From CAYSEW01 sp964430245 (lineage in GTDB: Bacteria; Bacteroidota; Bacteroidia; Flavobacteriales_D; Parvicellaceae), in NCBI GenBank assembly GCA_964430245.1, contig CAYSEW010000053.1, positions 1 to 5,187 on the forward strand: DNA of 5,187 nt, in the 5' to 3' direction. Shown here piece after piece: positions 1-5,187 of the stretch (position 1 is its first letter; each line of letters starts with the position of its first letter). The position numbers were made by a program, and so were the translations under genes. The notes below the pieces were generated by a model. The model saw only the letters and a program-made list of their open reading frames with translations. It had not been told where the DNA came from and did no database searches.

Positions 1-1519
1 CAATGGGAGAAAATGAATTCCCTAAGTTAAGATAGAAGCTAGTCAGACCAGCCGTCAGGACTAGGTCATCTGAGAATTTGTGCTTCCAGCTTATATAGGG
101 CTGAACCATATAATAATCTCCTGATTTATTAAAACGATAACGATAAGTATCTAAAGAGTCTTGTCCTCTAGCATTTGTTGTCACGCTATCTATAAAGTTA
201 AATTGAGCATAGTCTGTTACCCAACCTATTTTCAGTGTATTTTTTTTATTGATTTTCTTGTTATAAGAAGAAGAATTAGACCACCTTGTCGTGGTGAAAT
301 CATATGACATATATGGGTACAACGCAACATCCGACCAATTATTTGGATTTCTATCAATAGTATCATGGCTAGACCGTTGCTGTTGTAAATTAATACAAGT
401 AGTTGATTTTAGAAAAGAGGTTTCGTTTAAGGGTTTGGTATATGTTATTCCCCCAACCATCATTCCTGTTCCAAATCGTTGATCTTTAGTGTTTTCTCCA
501 TAAAGATCAATTTGAGTACTATCGGTTTGTTCACTTATAAGAATATCGATGTTGCTATTACCGCCCATTGCCCAAAGTGATAAATTTCCACCTTTCTTAA
601 GAGGAAGGTTGATTTTAGCAGCAAAATCCTGATATTTTGGAATAGCTGTAGTGCCAAGATTTATCCCTAAAAGACTAAAGATTTTAATGGTAGAATATCT
701 ATACATAACTAAAAAAGAAGCATTGCTTTTTTTAGATAAAGGACCTTCAGCTAATAGCTCAGCTCCAAACAGGCCTACTTGACCAGTAAACTCAAACTTT
801 TCATAATTTCCACTTCTTATTTTTAGGTCAAAAACACCTGCAGTTGTATTTCCGTACTCAGCTGGAAATGCCCCTGAGAAAAAATCGCTATTTCCTAAAA
901 ACTTATTATTAAGGATGCTTAAAGGCCCACCACTTGATCCTGAAATGGCAAAATGATTGGGGTTTGGAATAGTAACTCCTTCAACTCTATAAATAACACC
1001 TAATGGAGAGTTACCCCTAACAATAATATCATTCCTGCTATCATCGGCTCCCTGTACTCCAGCAAAATTAGAAGCCATTCTAGCAGGATCACCCCTGCTA
1101 CCTGCATATCTTTCAGTTTCTTCAACAGAAAATTGCTGAGCACTTATAATGGCCATTTCATTATTAACTTCTCTATTTTCATTAGAAGAGATAACAAACT
1201 CTTCGAGGACTTCAGTAGACTCTTCAATTGATACATTTAAAATAACTTCCCTACCTGCATTAACGACAATTGTTTGAACTTGGGGCTTGTACCCAATAAA
1301 TGTTACCCTAACCTGATGTCTACCTAAGGGTACGTTTTCAATTTTAAAATGACCATTCATATCCGTTGCTGCTCCAGCATCAAATTCACCATCTATGAAT
1401 TTCACATTCACTCCAGGTAATGGAAACTGAGACTCCATATCAACTACTTTCCCTTTTACTACTTGTTGTGAATAAGCAAAAAATGGAATAAAGAGAATAA
1501 GCAAAATAGAATTTTTCAT
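1..1519 (-). CDS. TonB-dependent outer-membrane receptor, N-terminal 506 residues (3' end beyond the window)
   Basis: This reading frame is open from an ATG at 1519 to the window edge, with no stop in 506 codons, so the gene is partial. Seen: residues 1-18 form a signal peptide (MKNSILL, hydrophobic core, ending FAYSQQ). Residues 20-97 look like a carboxypeptidase-regulatory-like beta-sandwich (VVKGKVVD, PLPGVNVK, TDMNGHFKIENVPLG, VTFIGYKP). Residues 103-112 (VLEEFVISSN) resemble a Bacteroidota TonB box. Residues about 125-235 are the plug, with DPARMASNFAGVQGADD, IIVRGNSPLG, VEGVTIPNPNHF, GGPLSILNN and GAFPAEYGN. Alternating beta-barrel strands start near residue 240. Known of the family: such receptors use TonB-ExbBD energy to pull large substrates across the outer membrane. 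Inferred: the substrate is unknown. No SusD partner is visible upstream, and any downstream partner would lie outside the window. No Shine-Dalgarno precedes the ATG, but a TATCTTTG box lies 20 bases upstream. The plug wording matches a receptor group common in Bacteroidota and usually annotated only as TonB-dependent receptor. Confidence 0.95.
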   Translation of the reverse strand, partial: MKNSILLILFIPFFAYSQQVVKGKVVDMESQFPLPGVNVKFIDGEFDAGAATDMNGHFKIENVPLGRHQVRVTFIGYKPQVQTIVVNAGREVILNVSIEESTEVLEEFVISSNENREVNNEMAIISAQQFSVEETERYAGSRGDPARMASNFAGVQGADDSRNDIIVRGNSPLGVIYRVEGVTIPNPNHFAISGSSGGPLSILNNKFLGNSDFFSGAFPAEYGNTTAGVFDLKIRSGNYEKFEFTGQVGLFGAELLAEGPLSKKSNASFLVMYRYSTIKIFSLLGINLGTTAIPKYQDFAAKINLPLKKGGNLSLWAMGGNSNIDILISEQTDSTQIDLYGENTKDQRFGTGMMVGGITYTKPLNETSFLKSTTCINLQQQRSSHDTIDRNPNNWSDVALYPYMSYDFTTTRWSNSSSYNKKINKKNTLKIGWVTDYAQFNFIDSVTTNARGQDSLDTYRYRFNKSGDYYMVQPYISWKHKFSDDLVLTAGLTSFYLNLGNSFSPI

Positions 1520-1539
1520 ATAAAATGTTTTTATGCAAT

Positions 1540-1547
1540 CAAAGATA
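1540..1547 (-). promoter_or_regulatory. Bacteroidota-type -7 promoter box (TATCTTTG) of the TonB-dependent receptor
   Basis: The minus strand reads TATCTTTG, an exact match to the Bacteroidota housekeeping -7 consensus TAnnTTTG. It ends 20 bases before the ATG at 1519, predicting a leader of roughly 15 bases. A possible -33 element, GTTG (one mismatch to TTTG), lies at 1567-1570, separated by 19 bases, which is the expected spacing. The assignment is inferred from motif and position only. Confidence 0.6.
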
Positions 1548-1661
1548 TGCTTGCTCACATAAGACACAACAGTGTTACCATTTAAAAAGTAACGACCAAT
1601 AGTTAATTAAGTAGTATAACCATCTAAAAATAAGATGCTTATGAAAATGAAAAAGGAGTTT

Positions 1662-2354
1662 TTATTTAACAACTAAGTCTAATAGGGATTCAAAAATTGT
1701 TTTCCCATCAGTGTTATTTAGATTTTGATCTGCAGCTCTTTCAGGATGCGGCATCATTCCGAAAACATTTTTTTCTTTGTTAGTTATGCCAGCAATCCCC
1801 TCACACGACCCATTAGGGTTACTTTCAGCAGTTATGTTTCCATCTTTATCACAATATCGGAAAAGAACTTGATCGTTTTTGTTGATTTCAAGTAAAGTGT
1901 TTTCATCTGCATGGTACCTTCCTTCAGCATGAGCAATAGGGATTTTATAGACCTCACTGTGGTTTAGATTTTTAGTGATAGCGGCTGTAGAAGACTGCGG
2001 CTTCAACCATATATTTTTACAGATAAACTGTTGGTTGTTATTGTGCAAAAGTGCACCCGGTAATAATTGTGATTCACACAAAATTTGAAAGCCGTTACAA
2101 ATCCCAATAACAATTCCTCCAGAATGAGCATGATTTATTACTTCATTCATAATAGGAGAAAATCTTGCTATGGCTCCTGACCGAAGATAATCACCATATG
2201 AAAAACCACCAGGCAATACAATTGCATCACAATTTTTTAATGAAGTATCTTTATGCCAAAGCTCTTCAACAGATTGATCAAGTATATTTCTCAGCACATA
2301 GACCATGTCTTGATCACAATTTGAGCCAGGGAAAGTTATAACACCAAATTTCAT
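1662..2354 (-). CDS. purQ: Phosphoribosylformylglycinamidine synthase, glutaminase subunit PurQ
   Basis: PurQ is the class I glutamine amidotransferase subunit of FGAM synthase. It hydrolyses glutamine and passes ammonia to PurL, converting FGAR to FGAM in step 4 of cytoplasmic de novo purine synthesis. Seen, numbered from the ATG: the N-terminus MKFGVITFPGSNCDQD is a textbook PurQ start. PGGFSYGDYLRSGAIAR at about 48-64 is the oxyanion-strand region. The nucleophile is Cys86 in GICNGFQ, and the rest of the triad is His203 and Glu205 in MMPHPERA. IAHAEGRYH near 140 is also characteristic. All catalytic residues are intact, and the length (230 aa) is normal for the family. A GTG at 2363 would add three residues; I prefer the ATG at 2354 because family members start at MKFG and because the promoter box leaves a sensible leader only for the ATG. 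As a stand-alone PurQ it implies a small PurL plus PurS elsewhere; neither is in the window. Its own promoter box argues against strict cotranscription with the membrane gene upstream. Confidence 0.97.
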   Translation of the reverse strand: MKFGVITFPGSNCDQDMVYVLRNILDQSVEELWHKDTSLKNCDAIVLPGGFSYGDYLRSGAIARFSPIMNEVINHAHSGGIVIGICNGFQILCESQLLPGALLHNNNQQFICKNIWLKPQSSTAAITKNLNHSEVYKIPIAHAEGRYHADENTLLEINKNDQVLFRYCDKDGNITAESNPNGSCEGIAGITNKEKNVFGMMPHPERAADQNLNNTDGKTIFESLLDLVVK

Positions 2355-2373
2355 TTTTATCACTTTTAAGCGA

Positions 2374-2381
2374 CAAAGATA
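2374..2381 (-). promoter_or_regulatory. Bacteroidota-type -7 promoter box (TATCTTTG) of purQ
   Basis: The minus strand reads TATCTTTG, matching TAnnTTTG exactly and identical to the boxes before the receptor and the DUF6427-like gene. It lies 19 bases before the purQ ATG at 2354. The expected transcription start is close to 2369, giving about 15 leader bases for the ATG but only about 6 for the alternative GTG at 2363. I see no good -33 TTTG at the right spacing, so the call rests on the -7 octamer and its position. Confidence 0.55.
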
Positions 2382-2420
2382 ATTTATTCATTAGAAAATA
2401 GTGTTGCTAATAGATTGTTT

Positions 2421-3392
2421 TTAAACAAAAAACAGATCGATGAAGATTAAAATAAAAATGGAACTTATATAAATTTCTGACAGCCATTTTTTCTTTATAT
2501 GAATTAATGTAAAAGGTAATAACAAAGAAACAGGAATAGCGCTTAGCAAAATAATTACTGATAAGTTCAAATAATAGAAATAGTTTAAAACCGAGAGCGC
2601 TGTAAAAATTAAAAAGATACTTAATATTAAAAGGGTTAGTTTTCGAAACCTATTCGTTGATTTAACATTTAATTTCAAAAGCATTAATAATGAAGTAAAG
2701 CATCCAAAGAGCATTAATCCAAAAACAATTTTTATAATTATTGAATAGTTAATAGAGATTGACTCTAGGGAACTAATATTATATAAGTTATTTAATTTAA
2801 AAAAGGCAGGTTGTATTTTATTGATCAAGGCCACATAAAAAGCCAATAAAAAGAGACTAACAACTGGCATCAACCATTCCCTAGTGTCAAAAGGTCTTAT
2901 TATTGATAAAATAATCCAAGGCAAAGGAAAAAACAGTATGTAAGGAAAATAAAAGACAGAAGCTATCATAATCAAACAGGAACTTTTGAAAATTAAATTT
3001 TTACAGGGGATCTGTCTATAGATTTTAAATAGCATGTAAATAGCTAGCGCTAAAAATAGATTTGCAATTATAATTGGATTAATAACATGATGTTCGTTAA
3101 TTAAGCTCATTGCTAATACATATATTAGAGCAGGCAGATATTGATTTTTAGAAAATAATTCTGATTTATTGACAGTAAATGAAATCAAAATAGCAGTTGA
3201 TAAAATAATTAATATAGATAGTATTTGCCCGAAGGTTATAGGCATGTGACTAAAAAAATCCAATAAGCTATATTTTTCAAAGTAATTTAATCCTTTAGTA
3301 CTTAAAAAGGAAGGAAGCCACAATAGTACACATATTACAGGGAGGGTAATTAATATTATGGGTTTGTTAATGTTGAAAATTCGAAAGATCAT
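2421..3392 (-). CDS. Polytopic inner-membrane protein, DUF6427-like
   Basis: The function is unknown. The 323-residue product is strongly hydrophobic, with roughly ten transmembrane segments at about residues 11-30, 54-72, 86-98, 103-123, 134-150, 150-166, 172-190, 216-240, 250-270, 274-296 and 304-322, some of which may pair as one hairpin. Lysine and arginine clusters separate several of them (KIYRQIPCKN, KSTNRFRK, HIKKKW). Seen hallmarks that recall DUF6427 of Bacteroidota are NQYLPALIYVL near 83, NPIIIANLF near 105, and the central SIIRPFDTREWLMP near 163-176, where an R-F-x-x-R-E-W signature is typical. There is no signal peptide, enzyme motif or nucleotide-binding motif. The start is the only suitable ATG, and its upstream TATCTTTG box is 17 bases away. 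The gene is divergent from the small membrane gene at 3482 and lies between purD and purQ. In flavobacteria, from memory, DUF6427 genes also sit near purD and the small DUF6341 gene, so the neighbourhood appears conserved. A transporter or envelope role is possible but unsupported. Confidence 0.8.
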   Translation of the reverse strand: MIFRIFNINKPIILITLPVICVLLWLPSFLSTKGLNYFEKYSLLDFFSHMPITFGQILSILIILSTAILISFTVNKSELFSKNQYLPALIYVLAMSLINEHHVINPIIIANLFLALAIYMLFKIYRQIPCKNLIFKSSCLIMIASVFYFPYILFFPLPWIILSIIRPFDTREWLMPVVSLFLLAFYVALINKIQPAFFKLNNLYNISSLESISINYSIIIKIVFGLMLFGCFTSLLMLLKLNVKSTNRFRKLTLLILSIFLIFTALSVLNYFYYLNLSVIILLSAIPVSLLLPFTLIHIKKKWLSEIYISSIFILIFIDLFFV

Positions 3393-3409
3393 TTTTTAGT
3401 ATAGTAGTA

Positions 3410-3417
3410 CAAAGATA
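3410..3417 (-). promoter_or_regulatory. Bacteroidota-type -7 promoter box (TATCTTTG) of the DUF6427-like gene
   Basis: The minus strand reads TATCTTTG, a full match to TAnnTTTG, ending 17 bases before the ATG at 3392. It predicts a leader of about 12 bases. No clear -33 TTTG is present at the expected spacing. Together with the plus-strand box at 3453-3460 it makes the 89-base gap a divergent promoter region. Confidence 0.55.
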
Positions 3418-3452
3418 TTTCCATTTCTTTTAAATTGATATAGATTATTTTC

Positions 3453-3460
3453 TAAATTTG
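3453..3460 (+). promoter_or_regulatory. Bacteroidota-type -7 promoter box (TAAATTTG) of the small membrane gene
   Basis: The plus strand reads TAAATTTG, matching TAnnTTTG, 21 bases before the ATG at 3482. A start near 3465 would give a leader of about 16 bases. The -33 region is poor; the nearest candidate, ATTG at 3434-3437, is too close. This box and the minus-strand box at 3410-3417 are 35 bases apart, so polymerase binding to the two promoters could interfere. Confidence 0.5.
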
Positions 3461-3481
3461 GCACTATAAAAGTTTAAAATT

Positions 3482-3667
3482 ATGGATTGGTTAGTATATC
3501 CCTTAAGAGATTTATTAGTTTGGCTGTTTGAAAACACACTAGAACCACTAGGAAATTATCCTAATATACTTTTCTTATTATTAATGCTAGGTGGTGCGGG
3601 ATATTGGATGTTTGTTCAACACAAAATGAATAAAGCTGCAGAAAACAATCCTGATCAAATTAAATAA
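3482..3667 (+). CDS. Small single-span membrane protein, DUF6341-like
   Basis: The function is unknown. The 61-residue protein has a hydrophobic N-terminal stretch rich in Trp and Leu (residues 2-17, WLVYP, LLVWLF), then a short polar turn (ENTLEPLGNYPN). A clear transmembrane helix follows at about 28-46, ending GGAGYWMFVQ, and then a charged soluble tail (HKMNKAAENNPDQ). This layout of an aromatic amphipathic segment, one membrane helix with a YW near its end, and a polar tail resembles DUF6341, a Bacteroidota-restricted family often found beside purD. The family match is from memory and moderate, but that the ORF is a gene is well supported: it has its own -7 box, its own hairpin terminator, tandem TAA TAA stops, and protein-like composition in a slot between two other genes. 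It is divergent from the DUF6427-like gene and convergent with purD. It may partner the large membrane protein next door, but that is inference from adjacency. Confidence 0.8.
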   Translation: MDWLVYPLRDLLVWLFENTLEPLGNYPNILFLLLMLGGAGYWMFVQHKMNKAAENNPDQIK

Positions 3668-3694
3668 TAACCTTATTGAAGGTTAATTTTTTTT
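3668..3694 (+). terminator. Hairpin terminator of the small membrane gene, overlapping the purD 3' end
   Basis: A perfect 7-bp stem pairs TAACCTT (3668-3674) with AAGGTTA (3679-3685) around an ATTG loop. After one A, eight T's follow at 3687-3694, the form of an intrinsic terminator on the plus strand. It begins directly after the small gene's stop, and its first three bases are a second in-frame TAA. In the other direction the same stem is followed by TTATTATTT, so it may also weakly terminate purD. The purD stop codon (3683-3685) lies inside the right arm, and the T-run doubles as the purD codons for its last Lys-Lys-Asn. Confidence 0.8.
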
Positions 3695-4966
3695 GACAAG
3701 ATCTTGTCCAATATCTTTCCTGAAATACATTTTCTCAAAAGATATATTTTCAATAGACTCATAGCTGACCTTTAACGATGACTCTATGTCTTTTCCATAT
3801 GATGTTACAGACATTACTCTCCCACCATTTGTTAAGGTAGCTCCTTCTCCTTGTTTTGTCCCAGCATGGAAAACAATGCTTTTTTCATTTATATTTCCGA
3901 TAGACACTTCTTTCCCTTTTTCATATTTTTCAGGATATCCTCCAGAGACAAGCATTACAGTAGAGGCAGACCTAGGGTCAATTACCACATCTCTTTCAGA
4001 GAGAGTATTTGAGGCAATCCCGTCAAATAGATCAAGAAGATCTGATTTTAATCTAGGAAGTATCACTTCGGTTTCTGGATCTCCTAATCGGCAATTATAT
4101 TCTATTACATAAGGATCTCCTTTTACAGAAATTAAGCCAAAGAAAATAAAACCAGAATATTCAATATCTTCTTTGATTAATCCTTTAATAGTTGGAATAA
4201 TTACTTGGTTTTCAACTTTATCCATAAATTCCCTGTTAGCAAAAGGAACAGGAGAAACAGCCCCCATTCCACCTGTATTCAAACCGGTGTCATTTTCACC
4301 AATTCGTTTGTAATCTTTTGCTTCAGGTAATATTTTATAGTTTTTACCATCAGTAATAACAAAAACACTTAATTCTACGCCATTTAAAAACTCTTCAATA
4401 ACCACCTTGCTGCCGGCAGATCCAAATAGATTATCATTCAAAATTGATTTGAATTCTTTTTTAGCTTTAAAAAGGTCGTCTATTATTAGTACTCCTTTAC
4501 CTGCAGCTAGCCCATCTGCTTTTAATACATAAGGAGAATTCAATGTTTCTAGGTATTCTATCCCTTGAGCAATTGTATTGGCATCAAAAGATTTATATTT
4601 AGCAGTAGGGATATTGTATTTTTTCATGAATTTTTTTGAAAAATCCTTACTTCCCTCCAAAATAGCTGCTTCCTTTTTAGGACCAATTAATGTTATAGAA
4701 CGATATTTAGAGTTCTCCGAAAAATAATTATGAATCCCATTAACAAGAGGGTCTTCAGGCCCCACTACAATTATAGTTATTTCGTTTGCAAGAGCAAATT
4801 TCCCAATTGAATCAAAATCATTAAGGTCTAAAGAAACATTTTCACCCAAGCTTTGTGTCCCGGCATTTCCAGGGGCAATATATAGTTTAGTCAATTGTGA
4901 ACTTTGAGATAATTTCCAGGCAATTGCATGCTCTCGCCCACCTGATCCTAAGACTAGTACTTTCAT
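3683..4966 (-). CDS. purD: Phosphoribosylamine--glycine ligase (GAR synthetase)
   Basis: PurD joins 5-phosphoribosylamine to glycine using ATP, giving GAR, in step 2 of cytoplasmic de novo purine synthesis. Seen: the N-domain at about 1-103 has GSGGREHAIAWKL at 7-19, APGNAGT at 31-37 and VVGPEDPLVNGI at 67-78. The ATP-grasp domain at about 104-297 has EGSKDFSKKFM, VLKADGLAAGKGV at 147-159, EEFLNGVELSVF at 191-202, LPEAKDYKRIG near 213, and the metal-binding end EYNCRLGDPETEV at 289-301. The C-domain runs from about 330 to 423 (MLVSGGYPE, FHAGT, GGRVMSV). At 427 residues it has the usual family length and no missing motif. The loop NDTGLNTGGMGAVSPVPF has Leu where enterobacterial PurD has Pro, as I recall for Bacteroidota. 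The ATG at 4966 fits the family start (MKVLVLGSGG). No Shine-Dalgarno is seen, and upstream there is only a degenerate -7 box (TTTTTTTG, 4983-4990). The gene converges on the small membrane gene with a 15-base gap. Confidence 0.98.
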   Translation of the reverse strand: MKVLVLGSGGREHAIAWKLSQSSQLTKLYIAPGNAGTQSLGENVSLDLNDFDSIGKFALANEITIIVVGPEDPLVNGIHNYFSENSKYRSITLIGPKKEAAILEGSKDFSKKFMKKYNIPTAKYKSFDANTIAQGIEYLETLNSPYVLKADGLAAGKGVLIIDDLFKAKKEFKSILNDNLFGSAGSKVVIEEFLNGVELSVFVITDGKNYKILPEAKDYKRIGENDTGLNTGGMGAVSPVPFANREFMDKVENQVIIPTIKGLIKEDIEYSGFIFFGLISVKGDPYVIEYNCRLGDPETEVILPRLKSDLLDLFDGIASNTLSERDVVIDPRSASTVMLVSGGYPEKYEKGKEVSIGNINEKSIVFHAGTKQGEGATLTNGGRVMSVTSYGKDIESSLKVSYESIENISFEKMYFRKDIGQDLVKKN

Positions 4967-5187
4967 TAGAAGAATTTTACCACAAAAAAAGAAGAAATAT
5001 CAGTAGGTCACTCATGTTTTTATAAACATGAAGTAATTTTTTTTAAACAATTTGTGGAATAGGAATCAAATAATAATCATATATTATACATTAAACATCT
5101 ATGAATTTAAGTAAATTTGAAGTGGAAACAATATTAGAATTAAAACCTGGTTTGTTTTTTGTAGTAAATATTTAAAACCTAATTCAA
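4967..5187. other. Noncoding region upstream of purD, no convincing gene
   Basis: This stretch is very AT-rich and should hold the purD promoter. The best -7 candidate on the minus strand is TTTTTTTG at 4983-4990, 16 bases before the purD ATG; it keeps the TTTG half but lacks the TA. The rest holds the inverted repeat at 5012-5031, an eight-T run at 5037-5044, and a 24-codon open frame at 5101-5175 with no recognisable product or promoter. No tRNA or structured RNA is evident. Confidence 0.5.
5012..5031. repeat. 8-bp inverted repeat upstream of purD (operator or plus-strand terminator candidate)
   Basis: The arms TCATGTTT (5012-5019) and AAACATGA (5024-5031) pair perfectly around TTAT. Two readings are possible. 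As a terminator it would act on plus-strand transcripts, because eight T's follow at 5037-5044, but they are five bases away and no plus-strand gene precedes it. As an operator it would sit about 40-45 bases upstream of a purD transcription start near 4978, with dyad symmetry suited to a dimeric regulator. Neither reading is established. Confidence 0.45.

Noticed and set aside
291..482. 63-residue plus-strand open frame
   Set aside because: It lies wholly antisense within the TonB-dependent receptor barrel coding sequence. It has no promoter box at the right distance and no recognisable domain.
1574..1593. Inverted repeat GTTAC / GTAAC between purQ and the receptor
   Set aside because: A 5-bp stem with a 10-base AT-rich loop and no T-run; expected by chance in this composition.
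1621..1637. Inverted repeat CATCT / AGATG downstream of purQ
   Set aside because: It has only 5 bp and a 7-base loop, with no T-run after it on the minus strand, so it is not a convincing purQ terminator.
2415..2428. Inverted repeat TTGTTT / AAACAA across the stop codon of the DUF6427-like gene
   Set aside because: It is an all-but-GC-free stem with a 2-base loop and no T-run beyond it on the minus strand. It looks like low-complexity AT sequence rather than a terminator.
3786..4112. 108-residue plus-strand open frame
   Set aside because: It is antisense to the conserved C-terminal half of purD, including the ATP-grasp end motif. The product is low in recognisable features and has no support as a gene.
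5101..5175. 24-codon plus-strand open frame starting ATG AAT TTA
   Set aside because: It is too short to judge and shows no similarity I recognise. It has no TAnnTTTG box 17-21 bases upstream, and such frames arise easily in AT-rich DNA.
1..5187. Mobile element, CRISPR array, phage, defence or toxin-antitoxin system
   Set aside because: No transposase or integrase motifs, regularly spaced repeats, target-site duplications or tRNA-like cloverleaf were seen. Nearly all of the sequence is explained by five core-type genes and their short spacers.

Overview
The window is AT-rich and almost certainly from a member of the Bacteroidota. Three kinds of evidence agree. The first is gene content: a TonB-dependent receptor with an N-terminal carboxypeptidase-regulatory-like domain, and two small or membrane families (DUF6427-like and DUF6341-like) that I know only from this phylum. 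The second is the near absence of Shine-Dalgarno sequences before the genes. The third is repeated copies of the Bacteroidota -7 promoter octamer TAnnTTTG a fixed distance before start codons. A Cytophagales-like or flavobacterial relative is plausible, but the genus cannot be fixed from the sequence.

Layout, left to right. Positions 1-1519 (minus) hold the first 506 residues of a TonB-dependent outer-membrane receptor that runs off the left edge with no stop codon. Positions 1520-1661 are a spacer carrying its promoter. Positions 1662-2354 (minus) are purQ, the glutaminase subunit of FGAM synthase. Positions 2421-3392 (minus) encode a polytopic inner-membrane protein of the DUF6427 type. Positions 3393-3481 are a short divergent promoter region. 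Positions 3482-3667 (plus) encode a 61-residue single-span membrane protein resembling DUF6341. Positions 3668-3694 form a compact hairpin terminator that overlaps the end of the convergent gene purD, at 3683-4966 (minus). The remaining 221 bases on the right have no convincing gene. They carry an 8-bp inverted repeat about 46 bases upstream of purD.

Functionally, purD and purQ act at steps 2 and 4 of de novo purine synthesis: PurD makes GAR from phosphoribosylamine, and PurQ supplies ammonia for FGAR to FGAM. The two membrane proteins between them have no known role. The receptor probably imports an unidentified substrate across the outer membrane and has no visible link to purines. The three left-hand minus-strand genes each have their own TATCTTTG box 17-20 bases before the start, so they are better read as separate transcription units than as one operon.

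I see no mobile element, CRISPR array, rRNA, tRNA or defence system. This is mostly an ordinary core-genome region. Its less-described parts are the conserved membrane pair and the regulatory architecture.
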